Source: Nitrospirota bacterium (lineage in GTDB: Bacteria; Nitrospirota; Thermodesulfovibrionia; UBA6902; DSMQ01). Taken from it: a stretch of 64,000 bases of DNA. Of this stretch, positions 1 to 7,245 are shown in pieces (the first letter of the stretch is position 1; the number at the start of each line of letters is the position of its first letter). Under the pieces are notes generated by a model. That model made no database searches and was not told the origin of the DNA. It saw only the letters and a program-made list of their open reading frames with translations. Location of the stretch: contig JACQXB010000023.1 of NCBI GenBank assembly GCA_016208965.1, positions 31,474-95,473 on the forward strand, given 5' to 3'. Made by a program: the position numbers and the translations under genes.

Positions 1-239
1 AATGCATTAAATTACTTTACATAAAATCTCCCCCTTACCCCTCTTTGCCAAAGAGGGGGACAAAGTATGGCTTTGCCAAAGAGGGGAATATGAGGAATCT
101 CCCCCTTTGGTATGAACCGCTCTGGTTCATACCTTTGTAAAAGGGGGATGAAGGGGGATTTTTTAATTGTATTCATTTTACCTTTGTAATTTTAGTATGA
201 ACCGTTATGGTTCATACTTTACTTAATGCGTTTGTATTA
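1..239 (+). repeat. MITE-like composite palindromic element, copy A
   Basis: About 240 bp that recurs almost unchanged but inverted at 15549-15793. It contains two hairpins with stems TATGAACC/GGTTCATA (near 111-131 and 195-215) and CCCCTCTTTG/CAAAGAGGGG palindromes. In the other copy the ends are inverted repeats (AATGCAAACGCATTAA and TTAATGCGTTTGTATT); here the left end is cut by the window edge. There is no coding capacity. It is probably a non-autonomous mobile element. Confidence 0.7.
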
Positions 240-322
240 GAAAGGGCGAAGTTTAAAGTCCTATCCTTTCTAACGGGGTTTACGAATTATAAAACGATAA
301 GATGATTAGAAGCAATAGATTT

Positions 323-916
323 TTAGATTACATACTTAACCACTATGAAGCCAAGGATTAATAACGCAAAGAATATAAGTGTGAGAAGGTTGAAATATTT
401 ATCTATAAAATCCTTTATCCTCGGACCATAAAAGTAAATAAATCCTGCAACAAGGAAAAACCTTCCAGCCCGCCCTGCAATTGATGATAGGATAAAAATA
501 GGGAAGTTTATCTTGAACGCACCAGCAGCTATGGTAAATACCTTGTATGGTATAGGTGTAAATGCTGCCACGCTAACTACCCATGCATCGTATTTCATAT
601 AAAGAGATTGAAGGTATTTATACTTTTCCATCGCTGCATATCCATAAAATTCAAGAATAGGCATTCCGACCATATCCATAAATCCAAAGCCTATACCATA
701 TCCAATCACTCCTCCAATTACAGAACCAACTGTACAAAAAGTGGCGTACTTAAATGCCTTTTTAGGAATAGAAATAGATAGTGTTATTAAAAGCACATCA
801 GGTGGAACTGGGAAAAAGGATGACTCGGTAACAGCAAGTAAAAAAAGTGCAGGCACAGCATAAGGAGTTTCTGCCCAGTGCAATACCCAGTCATAAAGTT
901 TTTTTAGATATTTCAT
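323..916 (-). CDS. YqaA/DedA-family (SNARE-associated) inner membrane protein
   Basis: A 197-residue polytopic membrane protein of the DedA/VTT superfamily, YqaA-like branch. The conserved core is visible: FPVPPDVLL (about 34-44) with the proline-rich re-entrant loop, a glycine-rich helix (SVIGGVIGYGIG), FTPIPYKVFTIAAGAF (about 118-133), then GRAGRFF. DedA proteins act in membrane homeostasis, and several are undecaprenyl-phosphate or phospholipid flippases; the role of the YqaA branch is not settled. It stands alone, with repeats on both sides. The start ATG at 916 gives the usual short cytoplasmic amphipathic N-terminus. The family is secure; the substrate is unknown. Confidence 0.85.
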   Translation of the reverse strand: MKYLKKLYDWVLHWAETPYAVPALFLLAVTESSFFPVPPDVLLITLSISIPKKAFKYATFCTVGSVIGGVIGYGIGFGFMDMVGMPILEFYGYAAMEKYKYLQSLYMKYDAWVVSVAAFTPIPYKVFTIAAGAFKINFPIFILSSIAGRAGRFFLVAGFIYFYGPRIKDFIDKYFNLLTLIFFALLILGFIVVKYVI

Positions 917-924
917 GGCTGTTA

Positions 925-977
925 AACAAAGTAGGCGTCCCGATCCCGAAGCGTCGGGACAGGACGCCTACTTTGTT
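925..977. repeat. long perfect hairpin
   Basis: AACAAAGTAGGCGTCC (925-940) pairs perfectly with GGACGCCTACTTTGTT (962-977), and an inner GTCCCGA/TCGGGAC pair extends the stem. It lies 9 bp upstream of the YqaA-like start codon, so it is either a mobile REP-type palindrome or a structure in that gene's 5' leader. Confidence 0.7.
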
Positions 978-996
978 AGGTTAAATATACCTAACG

Positions 997-1052
997 AAAC
1001 TATCTCAGGGGTGTGGCCGCCAAGCTTAATAAAAACACTCCTGAGATAGTTT
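997..1052. repeat. 18-bp inverted repeat hairpin
   Basis: AAACTATCTCAGGGGTGT (997-1014) and ACACTCCTGAGATAGTTT (1035-1052) are inverted repeats with one bulged base, enclosing a 20-base loop. It is the second of three palindromes in the gene-free 917-1330 stretch, and no ORF is associated with it. Confidence 0.6.
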
Positions 1053-1194
1053 AAATTTACAAAGTAAAAACACCTTGATTTTCAATCTCGCCACCTTGAG
1101 TTATTTTCTCTTCCAGAGCTATAGGTGTATCTTAGGAAAGATGCTACACTAAATTATACCAATAACTGTAAGTTTTTGTCTATATAAAATTTTG

Positions 1195-1292
1195 CCCCGT
1201 TAGAAAGAACGTCCCGCCTTTTAGGCGGGGTAAAAAAATATAAATAGCGAGACCCGCAGCAAATTGCAATGGGTCGAGCTTTCTAACGGGGG
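1195..1292. repeat. CCCCGTTAGAAAG inverted repeat pair
   Basis: CCCCGTTAGAAAG (1195-1207) and CTTTCTAACGGGG (1280-1292) bracket a smaller CCCGCC/GGCGGG hairpin at 1213-1228. The same word occurs at about 266-278, 39415-39427 and as a perfect hairpin at 54473-54501, so it is a dispersed genomic repeat. Confidence 0.6.
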
Positions 1293-1330
1293 TTACATAA
1301 AAATATTTATTTTCAAAGAGTTACCTTTGT

Positions 1331-2311
1331 TTAGTATAACCCAAGTACATTCTTAACCTCTGTCAGGGTCTCTTTGGCTGCCATCTTTGCCTTTTCAGTT
1401 CCTGCCCGCGCTATATCTTTTAAAAACTCAGGTTTCTCCAAAAATCTTTTCCGGGCAGACCATATAGGTTCCAACACTTTAAAAATGTTCTTTATTAATA
1501 TCTCCTTGCAATCAAGACAGCCAATCGCGGCTGTGCGGCAGCTGTCAGCAACCTCCTCTTGTTCATTTTTTGTTGAAAATATCTTATGAAGCTGAAATAC
1601 AGGTGAAAGCTCAGGGTCGCCTTTGTCTGTACGTCTTATCCTTTTGGGGTCAGTCATCATGGTTTTTATCTTCTGTTCAACCTCCTTAGGGGCATCACTG
1701 AGATAAATACAGTTATTGTAGCTCTTGCTCATCTTTCTTCCGTCTAATCCTGTTACTTTTGGAAACTCTGTTAAAAGTCCCTCCGGCTCAGGGAACACAT
1801 CCCCATAAAGGAAGTTAAATCTCCTGCAAATCTCCCTTGTGATTTCCAGATGGGACAACTGGTCAATACCAACAGGAACATAATTAGCCTTATAAATCAG
1901 TATGTCTGCTGACTGAAGCACAGGGTAACCTAAAAATCCATGGGTAGCCAAATCCCTGTCTTTGATCTCTTGCTGTTTTTCCTTATATGTTGGGACGCGC
2001 TCAAGCCATCCCAGGGGTGTTATCATTGAAAGCAGTATATGTAGTTCAGCATGTTCAGGAACCCATGATTGTATAAATATAGTTGACTTTTTAGGGTCCA
2101 GTCCAACAGCAAGATAGTTAACAAGCATATCTTCAATATTTTCTTTTATCTGAGATGCGTCAGTGTATTGAGTAGTAAGGGCATGCCAATCTGCAATAAA
2201 ATAATAACACTCGTATTTCTCCTGCAACCTCACCCAATTTTGTAGTGCCCCCACTAAATTCCCTAAATGAAGCCTCCCGCTGGGCTGCATTCCACTAAGG
2301 ACCCTTTCCAC
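1331..2311 (-). CDS. trpS: tryptophanyl-tRNA synthetase
   Basis: Charges tRNA-Trp with tryptophan in the cytoplasm (class Ic synthetase). At 326 residues it has the normal bacterial length. The HIGH-type signature is HLGN (15-18) after GMQPSG, and KMSKS is at 193-197 after TGLDGR. The Trp-pocket segment YPVLQSADILIY (129-140) is present. It starts 1 bp after the M50 protease stop, so the two are co-transcribed with trpS second. Nothing is unusual in the sequence. Confidence 0.97.
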   Translation of the reverse strand: MERVLSGMQPSGRLHLGNLVGALQNWVRLQEKYECYYFIADWHALTTQYTDASQIKENIEDMLVNYLAVGLDPKKSTIFIQSWVPEHAELHILLSMITPLGWLERVPTYKEKQQEIKDRDLATHGFLGYPVLQSADILIYKANYVPVGIDQLSHLEITREICRRFNFLYGDVFPEPEGLLTEFPKVTGLDGRKMSKSYNNCIYLSDAPKEVEQKIKTMMTDPKRIRRTDKGDPELSPVFQLHKIFSTKNEQEEVADSCRTAAIGCLDCKEILIKNIFKVLEPIWSARKRFLEKPEFLKDIARAGTEKAKMAAKETLTEVKNVLGLY

Positions 2312-2312
2312 T

Positions 2313-2939
2313 TTAACCTCCTATTAAAAGGTACACCAGTAAAATGACAATTGGAAATATTATATAACTTGTCACACCTAAGAATATAAGCCCGAGTAAT
2401 ATGATGAACCCATAAGGCTCAATCCTGCTATAAGCAACTGCATGTTTATGTGATAGCAATCCCATTAGTATTTTGCTTCCATCAAGAGGTGGAATAGGAA
2501 TAAGATTAAATACACCAAGACCAATGTTTAATACAACACAGTATCTGAGCATTAAAACCACTGGGATGTAAATCTCATCAGGTAAGGCAAGGGTAGTACG
2601 GAGAGTTTTATATAAAAATGCTGATATAATTGCAATTATAAAATTTGCCCCTGGCCCTGCAATAGAGACCCACATCATGTCCTGCCTTGGGTTTTTCAGA
2701 TTATATGGATTAACAGGAACAGGCTTTGCCCACCCGATCATTCTCGTAAATATAAAAACCATTGTACCTATAGGGTCAAGATGCTTTAATGGGTTTAAAG
2801 TTAACCTGCCTGCAAATCTTGCCGTGGGGTCGCCGAGTTTGTCAGCAACAAAGCCGTGGGCTACCTCGTGAAAGGTAACAGCAATCAAAAGTGGAACCGC
2901 TAATAAGGCGGTCTCTCTAATTATTTGGGTAAAGTCCAA
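2313..2939 (-). CDS. site-2-protease family (M50) membrane metalloprotease
   Basis: A 208-residue compact S2P homologue without a PDZ domain. The zinc motif HEVAH is at 24-28 in the first membrane helix, and the third ligand is the Asp in NLIPIPPLDGSKIL (D153). Several further hydrophobic segments follow. Short M50 proteins of this kind commonly precede trpS in Gram-positives, Nitrospirota and Desulfobacterota, and trpS does follow here. Intramembrane proteolysis is the family activity; the substrate is unknown. The start at 2939 places the catalytic helix near the N-terminus as expected. Confidence 0.9.
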   Translation of the reverse strand: MDFTQIIRETALLAVPLLIAVTFHEVAHGFVADKLGDPTARFAGRLTLNPLKHLDPIGTMVFIFTRMIGWAKPVPVNPYNLKNPRQDMMWVSIAGPGANFIIAIISAFLYKTLRTTLALPDEIYIPVVLMLRYCVVLNIGLGVFNLIPIPPLDGSKILMGLLSHKHAVAYSRIEPYGFIILLGLIFLGVTSYIIFPIVILLVYLLIGG

Positions 2940-3045
2940 GATATCTCACCTTCTATAGTATTGTTTTTCTCTTCAAGCAGTGGATATAACTATGATACAT
3001 AATTTATAAAATAAAAAACTACTTCCGTTGGGCAGTTGTTGCCTT

Positions 3046-3097
3046 ATATCTGGCATCTTGTATCTTGAATCTTGAATCCTGTATCATGAATCTTGCA
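3046..3097. repeat. tandem CTTGTATC/CTTGAATC word repeat
   Basis: Degenerate octamers (CATCTTGTATCTTGAATC, then GTATCATGAATC) fill the spacer upstream of tRNA-Thr. The same words occur at 21408-21435 and 56303-56340. No gene is visible. Confidence 0.65.
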
Positions 3098-3105
3098 AGT
3101 AAACA

Positions 3106-3177
3106 GCCGATGTAGCTCAGTGGCAGAGCAACTGATTCGTAATCAGTAGGTCGAGGGTTCAAGTCCCTCCATCGGCT
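3106..3177 (+). tRNA. tRNA-Thr (anticodon CGT)
   Basis: The 72-nt cloverleaf reads cleanly. The acceptor GCCGATG (3106-3112) pairs with CATCGGC (3170-3176), discriminator T. The D-loop is GCTCAGTGGCAGAGC. The anticodon stem ACTGA/TCAGT holds loop TTCGTAA, anticodon CGT, which reads ACG (Thr). The T-arm GTTCAAGTC is standard and no CCA is encoded. An accessory island with integrase remnants begins just downstream, suggesting this tRNA was once an integration site. Confidence 0.93.
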
Positions 3178-3235
3178 TTTTTTATTTTCAATGACTTACA
3201 GCCGATAGAGATTAACTAATACCCCTATCACACCA

Positions 3236-3341
3236 CTAATTGTATAGTTTTTGTATAGTTGGTTTCTCACCGTTAATAGTGTTATCCAGTATATCTACCG
3301 CTTTAACTTTGTGGCTTGGTGCAAGATGGGCATATCTGAGG
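3236..3341 (-). pseudogene. C-terminal remnant of a tyrosine recombinase (integrase), copy 1
   Basis: On the minus strand this reads LRYAHLAPSHKVKAVDIL and continues to a natural TAG stop at 3236-3238. LRYAHLAP is the catalytic-tyrosine segment of phage-type integrases. Everything upstream (catalytic Arg/His boxes, N-terminal domains) is missing, replaced at about 3341 by the tail of a higA gene. A related tail is at 6034-6134. It lies 60 bp after tRNA-Thr, as expected for the relic of a tRNA-targeting integrative element. Confidence 0.7.
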
Positions 3342-3461
3342 GAACATCTTTATCGCGTGCTTTCAAGGCGAGGCAATCCTGAAATAAGAAGCCTGCTGAC
3401 ACTGCTTCACGCTATGGGACTGGAGCTTAGTGTAAAGGTGCAGAAACAGGTTTATGCGTAA
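3342..3461 (+). pseudogene. C-terminal remnant of higA antitoxin
   Basis: Reads EHLYRVLSRRGNPEIRS and onward, nearly identical to the last 40 residues of the intact HigA at 6702-7013. It is fused at an AGGG microhomology to the inverted integrase tail. It is therefore an internally deleted second copy of the 6034-7018 segment (integrase tail, higB, higA), having lost everything between the two tails. It is not a functional gene. Confidence 0.75.
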
Positions 3462-3518
3462 GTCAGCAGGGAACGGAAGCAAGGATTTTCTCTGTTAATT
3501 CTCCTACTTGGCTTTAAG

Positions 3519-3749
3519 CTATGAAAAAGCGAGTTCAGCTTTAATAGGAAGGGTTTTGATGTCTTTTGCATTTTTAAACCATTTCCTGAAGTTCAGGATT
3601 GAAAAACCAACCACTTCGCCACTCACAGGATTAACCCTAAGAAAGAAGTCATCTTCTACTTCTTTGGAAATAGCTTTTTCAGGGTCGCCTATCGAAATGT
3701 CCAAAACATCCCCTTCGTCATCATATGCCATTCTTAATTCTTTTCCCAT
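3519..3749 (-). CDS. DUF2283 family protein (putative antitoxin partner)
   Basis: 76 residues from the ATG at 3749, chosen because MGKELRMAYDDEGDVLDISIG is the usual DUF2283 opening and because the start overlaps the stop of the upstream nuclease-like gene by 16 bp. The family core is visible: YDDEGDVLDISIG, then DFFLRVNPVSGEVVGFSILNF. DUF2283 proteins are small and recurrently paired with DUF4258 or RelE-fold toxins. The antitoxin role is inferred from this pairing. A second, more distant DUF2283 gene lies at 58551-58751. Confidence 0.75.
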   Translation of the reverse strand: MGKELRMAYDDEGDVLDISIGDPEKAISKEVEDDFFLRVNPVSGEVVGFSILNFRKWFKNAKDIKTLPIKAELAFS

Positions 3750-4039
3750 AAAGTTTTTCCTTTTTTGATTACATCTGTAATATAACAAGTAAGAATAAAG
3801 GAACGCAAACCCTTCTTTGTTGCCACAAGCATATATTTCCCATCAAAAATATCACTATAAAACTTGTAGTAAAGCAATACATCTGCGTCTCTTTTGCTTT
3901 TCTTAACATAATCTGGCGTGGACAGGACTTCGTGAATTCTTTCTTTATAAGGCTCTATTTCTATATGCTCCCTAACAATGTGGCGCCATCTTTCATCAGT
4001 AAGTTCAATTACGTTACTAAAGATATCTGTTATCGTCAT
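3734..4039 (-). CDS. PBECR2-like (Barnase/EndoU/RelE fold) putative nuclease toxin
   Basis: 101 residues resembling the phage-derived Barnase-EndoU-ColicinE5/D-RelE-like nuclease domain type 2. The recognisable elements are LTDERWRHIVREHIEIEPYK (H20 and H25 as candidate catalytic histidines), VLLYYKFY, KYMLVATKK and FILTCYITDVIKKG. It overlaps the DUF2283 gene translationally, forming a two-gene module that is probably toxin followed by antitoxin. RNase activity is inferred from the fold family only. The pair sits in the TA-rich island after tRNA-Thr. Confidence 0.6.
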   Translation of the reverse strand: MTITDIFSNVIELTDERWRHIVREHIEIEPYKERIHEVLSTPDYVKKSKRDADVLLYYKFYSDIFDGKYMLVATKKGLRSFILTCYITDVIKKGKTLWEKN

Positions 4040-4131
4040 AATCTATTTTTTTATTTTTCATCTTGAAAGCAAAACCATTATAACACATTGTATGTGTTAC
4101 CAGAATGTGAAATCTCTTTCATGCCATCTGC

Positions 4132-4182
4132 GGTATGAACCGCATTGTATCCTGAACCGTCTGGTGCAGGATGGTACATACC
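4132..4182. repeat. nested GGTATGAACC palindrome
   Basis: An outer GGTATGAACC/GGTACATACC pair encloses a second stem TATCCTGAACC/CTGGTGCAGGATG. It is related in sequence to the TATGAACC hairpins of the 240-bp element at 1-239, in the spacer upstream of the nuclease-like gene. Confidence 0.4.
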
Positions 4183-4238
4183 CGCGGAGAAGAAAAATGT
4201 GGGATGTGGTGCTTCTATTTCTCCTAAATTAATAACCT

Positions 4239-4637
4239 TTACCTTAATATTTTTACAAAAACAAACAATATTACCAAGCAGATAAGAACATATTTAATGA
4301 TTTTAATGTCAACATTAATTTTTCTTAGCTGTTCTAATTGTTGGTACTGAATAATATAGAGTTTATAGCGCTGTTCATCATCAGAACTATCAACAAACGA
4401 AAGATGTTCTCTCTCTTCTACTTCTGCTGCCTTTGTTTCACGTTTCTCGAGATTCTTTAATATCGGGCCGGCAAGAAAAGCAGTAAGTATAACTCCAAGA
4501 AATACGCATACGATGATAAGTGGATAACGAATAAACGGGGACAGTCCTTTTAGAAAAAGTGAGTCAGCAATATATACTATGCCACCTGTTACTCCAACAT
4601 ATATAAAGGAGACGATTATCGACTGCAAAGTTTCCAT
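4239..4637 (-). CDS. small membrane protein of unknown function
   Basis: 132 residues. Three hydrophobic segments are visible, at about 5-27, 37-59 and a C-terminal one at about 112-131. A charged linker between the second and third (KNLEKRETKAAEVEEREH) is followed by a QYQQLEQLRKI heptad-like stretch that may form a coiled coil. I recognise no family. It stands alone in the TA-rich island and could be a membrane partner of a neighbour, but nothing in the sequence links them. Confidence 0.5.
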   Translation of the reverse strand: METLQSIIVSFIYVGVTGGIVYIADSLFLKGLSPFIRYPLIIVCVFLGVILTAFLAGPILKNLEKRETKAAEVEEREHLSFVDSSDDEQRYKLYIIQYQQLEQLRKINVDIKIIKYVLICLVILFVFVKILR

Positions 4638-4683
4638 AAGAATTAGATAATAGTTTTATCTTATATAATCTTTATTTCTTTTG

Positions 4684-4918
4684 CAATGAGAGATAAAAAC
4701 CTCTCATGGTCTTCTGGCGAAAGACTTTCTCAAACTGAAACACAGGGTCAAGGAGAAAAAATGCTTCACAGAAACTCCTCAAATGCCTCTCCTCTTTCCT
4801 CCTCCAAAGACAGGGAAGCTATCCAAGCCTCTAATTCAGCCCATGAGGAAACACCATCAGTCGGGCTTAGAAGATTAACTTTCTGTATAAAAAAGTGTAG
4901 CTCAACGGAGGGATAGAA
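4684..4918 (-). pseudogene. frameshifted N-terminal remnant of a predicted helicase
   Basis: On the minus strand one frame reads SSWAELEAWIASLSLEEERG then EAFEEF, and after a one-base shift the reading continues as CEAFFLLDPVFQFEKVF. The pattern ERGxAFEEFxxxFFLLDPxxQF resembles the extreme N-terminus of large predicted helicase or type ISP restriction proteins. No start, motor domain or remainder is present, so this is a decayed fragment, perhaps from a lost defence gene. The resemblance is by eye only. Confidence 0.35.
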
Positions 4919-4937
4919 TCAATTAGAATTTCACTTA

Positions 4938-5005
4938 AAAATCTCCCCTCACCCCTTTGTCAAAGAGGGGATTAAAACTGGATTCCCGTTCTCACGGGAA
5001 TGACA
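4938..5005. repeat. two adjacent dispersed palindromes
   Basis: CTCCCCTCACCCCTTTGTCA with AAAGAGGGGA is a copy of the C-rich palindrome family that also enters genes in this window. Next to it, ATTCCCG (4982-4988) and CGGGAAT (4995-5001) followed by GACAG form the common TGTCATTCCCGTGA-type hairpin, also present at 27581-27608. Confidence 0.55.
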
Positions 5006-5028
5006 GATAAAACGCTATTAATAAGATG

Positions 5029-5313
5029 TTACCTTTGTAAAGAAATAACAAGTCGTCTATTAAACACCTTTGCTATCCTGTTAAGGAATTCAAAAGAGGG
5101 CATACGCTTATCTTTAGGGCTTTCAACTCTTGAAATTACTTGCTGTTTAGTCCCTATCTCTTTAGCCAATTGTGCCTGTGTGAGATGATGTGCCTTTCTT
5201 AAAAGAGCTATCTCCTGCGCTATCTTCCTTTTTGCTTCTGCCCTGTCAAAGTAAATCTTAAACTCCTTGTCATTTAAATGTCTCTCAATGTGTTTATCAA
5301 GGTCGCTTTTCAT
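5029..5313 (-). CDS. XRE-family helix-turn-helix regulator (antitoxin-like)
   Basis: 94 residues. A basic N-terminal helix is followed by a Cro/C1-type HTH: IALLRKAHHLTQAQLAKEIG (about 35-54), then TKQQVISRVESP and the closing helices. It begins 1 bp after the winged-helix gene at 5315-5689, making a three-gene minus-strand set with the TumE-like toxin. Small XRE proteins of this layout are HigA/RelB-type antitoxins or autoregulators; here it is probably the third member of the module. Confidence 0.75.
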   Translation of the reverse strand: MKSDLDKHIERHLNDKEFKIYFDRAEAKRKIAQEIALLRKAHHLTQAQLAKEIGTKQQVISRVESPKDKRMPSFEFLNRIAKVFNRRLVISLQR

Positions 5314-5314
5314 T

Positions 5315-5689
5315 TCAAACCATTATCTCAACCAGTATCTTTTCATACTCAACAACTGGTTTGGTCTTGTGCCTGCCTTCTTTGGTTTTTTCAATCTCTA
5401 TTAATCCAAGCTCTGAAAGGTAATGGACATCGTCTGTAACATTCTTTGCATCTCTGTGTAATATCTTTGCAAGCTTATAGATGGAATCAGGCTTATATTT
5501 CCTGATAACCTTCAATATCCTCAATCGTTCATCGGTAATAAATTTCCTCATTGTCTTTAATGAGTCAAAAGAGATAACCGATTTAGGTTCTACTTTCTTG
5601 CCCTTTGCTACTGCTTTCATGGCATCCTTTGCCTCTCTAATAAATCCATCTTCACTCTGGATGTCCAATCTTACATTTTTAATCTTCAT
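5315..5689 (-). CDS. winged-helix DNA-binding protein, HVO_A0114/TumA-like antitoxin
   Basis: 124 residues. The C-terminal half is a MarR-like winged helix: ILKVIRKYKPDSIYKLAKIL, then DAKNVTDDVHYLSELGLIEI, then a wing with EGRHKTKPVVEYEKI. The N-terminal half (DGFIREAKDAMKAVAKGKKV) matches the region preceding the HTH in HVO_A0114-type proteins. Its start overlaps the end of the TumE-like gene by 11 bp. It probably neutralises and represses that toxin operon. Family assignment is good; function is inferred from pairing. Confidence 0.7.
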   Translation of the reverse strand: MKIKNVRLDIQSEDGFIREAKDAMKAVAKGKKVEPKSVISFDSLKTMRKFITDERLRILKVIRKYKPDSIYKLAKILHRDAKNVTDDVHYLSELGLIEIEKTKEGRHKTKPVVEYEKILVEIMV

Positions 5690-5963
5690 GGTTTACCCTC
5701 CTTGCATCGTTAAAAAAATCCTCAAAGAGTTTATCAATGCCCTTAAAGTTATAGGGATAAATATTGTCTTTATAATGCCTGTGGTCTCCTTTTCTTTCTG
5801 AATTGTCATAGCCTATTATCCTTTTACCCTCTCTAATATAAACAAGAGAATATTTAAACCCATGTGGCTTGTCTGGTGTTTCAGTAACTTGCCATGCCTT
5901 GATTTCAATAATGTCTCCATTGGGATAAACCCTCTTACGCATTATGAAAGGCTTTGCCTTCAT
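5679..5963 (-). CDS. TumE-family (DUF6516) toxin
   Basis: 94 residues starting at MKAKPFIMRKRVYPNGDII. The family pattern is clear: a strand-rich N-terminus, IEIKAWQV, HGFKYSLVYIREGKRIIGYD, then NSERKGDHRH and a C-terminal FEDFFNDARR helix. I chose the internal ATG at 5963 because the preceding frame (to 6134) is an integrase tail fused by chance. It leads the toxin / winged-helix / XRE trio. TumE proteins are toxins of two-gene TA systems; the target is not evident from sequence. Confidence 0.7.
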   Translation of the reverse strand: MKAKPFIMRKRVYPNGDIIEIKAWQVTETPDKPHGFKYSLVYIREGKRIIGYDNSERKGDHRHYKDNIYPYNFKGIDKLFEDFFNDARRVNHED

Positions 5964-6134
5964 ATAGGTTATTATATACCATGTATCAGAATAAAGCAAT
6001 AAAAAAGGCTTGGAATAACCTTGCCCTAAACTGTATAGTTTTTGTATAGTTGGCTTCTCATTCAAAGTGCTGTCCAGTATATCTACTGCCTTAACCTTAT
6101 GAGATGGTGCAAGGTGGGAATATCTGAGGGTCAT
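5964..6134 (-). pseudogene. C-terminal remnant of a tyrosine recombinase, copy 2
   Basis: In frame upstream of the TumE-like gene the sequence reads TLRYSHLAPSHKVKAVDILD, homologous to the tail at 3236-3341, then runs on without its stop. It keeps the presumed nucleophile tyrosine segment but none of the other catalytic boxes. The nominal 151-residue ORF is therefore a chance fusion of an integrase tail to tumE. Confidence 0.65.
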
Positions 6135-6366
6135 AGTGAGGGTCTTATCAAGAAATGAGACTTTTGACCAATTTCATTCTTTGAGAGTAAAAGGGCACTT
6201 CTTTTTATAAACCTCCAGAAGCAAAAAACGGTCGTTGCCTCTAACTTGGTCGTTTTCGGATAAGAAAAATGCGGGGATGTATTGTCTCTATTAATCCCTA
6301 TATACTAAGACGAGAATCTTTAAAACCTCTTGACAATAATGTAGCTTATAAGCTACTATCAACATA

Positions 6367-6696
6367 ATGGAAACATGCCCTTTCACGTTTGAGTATTATA
6401 TTACTGAAACTGGCAAGATTCCATTTAAAGAGTGGCTTGAAAGCCTCAAAGATATACATGCCCGGGCTAAAATTCGAATTGCACTTGACCGCATAAGGCT
6501 GGGAAACTTTGGACATGCTAAGTCTATTGGTGAGGGCGTTAATGAATTGAAAATTGATTGCGGTCCCGGATACCGCGTATATTATGCTTTTACTGGAAAG
6601 ACAATTGTTTTGCTTCTGCTTGGCGGAGATAAGGCATCACAGAGTAAAGATATTGCTCGTGCAAAGGAGTACAGGAGAGTATTTAAACGGAGGTGA
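6367..6696 (+). CDS. higB: RelE/HigB-family toxin (phage Gp49-like)
   Basis: 109 residues of the RelE/HigB mRNA-interferase superfamily, Gp49-like branch. Visible hallmarks: FKEWLESLKD, ARAKIRIALDRIRLGNFG, the basic core ELKIDCGPGYRVYYAF, and LLLLGGDKASQSKDIARAKEY. The gene is followed 5 bp later by the HigA-like antitoxin, the typical toxin-first HigBA order. Members cleave ribosome-bound mRNA. A strong 12-bp-stem terminator closes the pair at 7069-7103. Confidence 0.9.
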   Translation: METCPFTFEYYITETGKIPFKEWLESLKDIHARAKIRIALDRIRLGNFGHAKSIGEGVNELKIDCGPGYRVYYAFTGKTIVLLLLGGDKASQSKDIARAKEYRRVFKRR

Positions 6697-6701
6697 TATA
6701 A

Positions 6702-7013
6702 ATGGCAATAAAACCAAAAAAGAGTTATCAGGAAGACCTTATTGAAAGTCTGAAAAATCCGAAAGAGGCTGCCGCATATTTGAATGCTGCAATTGAAGAA
6801 GGAGACCGTGAATTATTATTGCTCGCGCTCAGAAATATTGCCGAAGCTCAAGGCGGAATATCAGCAATAGCAAAAAAGGCTCATCTTAACAGGGAACACC
6901 TTTATCGTGCTCTTTCAAGGCGAGGCAATCCTGAAATAAGAAGCCTGCTGACACTGCTTCACGCTATGGGACTGGAGCTTAGTGTAAAGGTGCAGAAACA
7001 GGTTTATGCATAA
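6702..7013 (+). CDS. higA: HigA-family antitoxin
   Basis: 103 residues. The N-terminal toxin-interaction segment (LIESLKNPKEAAAYLNAAIE) leads to an XRE-type HTH (AQGGISAIAKKAHLNREHLY, then RALSRRGNPEIRSLLTLLHAMGL). A purine-rich GGAGGTGAT lies 8 bp before the ATG. It neutralises HigB and should autorepress the operon. Its last 40 codons are duplicated as a remnant at 3342-3461. Confidence 0.9.
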   Translation: MAIKPKKSYQEDLIESLKNPKEAAAYLNAAIEEGDRELLLLALRNIAEAQGGISAIAKKAHLNREHLYRALSRRGNPEIRSLLTLLHAMGLELSVKVQKQVYA

Positions 7014-7068
7014 GTCAGCAGATGTAGGCACTCTTTATCAAAAATAGTCCCTACTTTTTACTATGTAT

Positions 7069-7103
7069 GGTGATAACAAGAAAACTTGTTATCACCCTTT
7101 TTT
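7069..7103 (+). terminator. rho-independent terminator of higBA
   Basis: GGTGATAACAAG (7069-7080) and CTTGTTATCACC (7085-7096) form a perfect 12-bp stem with an AAAA loop, followed by TTTTTT. The word GATAACAAG recurs at about 7109 and 7186, so the spacer may also carry a direct-repeat operator. Confidence 0.85.
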
Positions 7104-7211
7104 GCGTGGATAACAAGTTAGGAATTATAATCACATCCATGAAAAATTGTCAAATTCGTTGCTTAATGCTATCGCTTGTAGTATGATAACAAGAAACCAG
7201 TTAATAATATT

Positions 7212-7218
7212 GTTAGGC
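7212..7218 (+). other. possible integron R-prime core site (GTTAGGC) opening a cassette
   Basis: GTTAGGC fits the GTTRRRY consensus of an attC R-prime site and lies 28 bp before the ATG of the lipoprotein gene, the usual distance from a cassette junction to its first ORF. The partner upstream half-site is unclear (GATAAC words at about 7109 and 7186). It is meaningful only together with the attC at 8524-8583. Confidence 0.35.
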
Positions 7219-7245
7219 TGTAAATAAAACGAAAGGAGACCATCA

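Noticed and set aside
3240..3461. A 73-residue plus-strand ORF
   Set aside because: Its first half is antisense to an integrase tail and its second half a higA tail; it is a chimera, split into two remnants.
5679..6134. A single 151-residue protein
   Set aside because: The N-terminal 57 residues are an integrase tail and TumE homologues begin at the internal MKAKPF, so it was divided.
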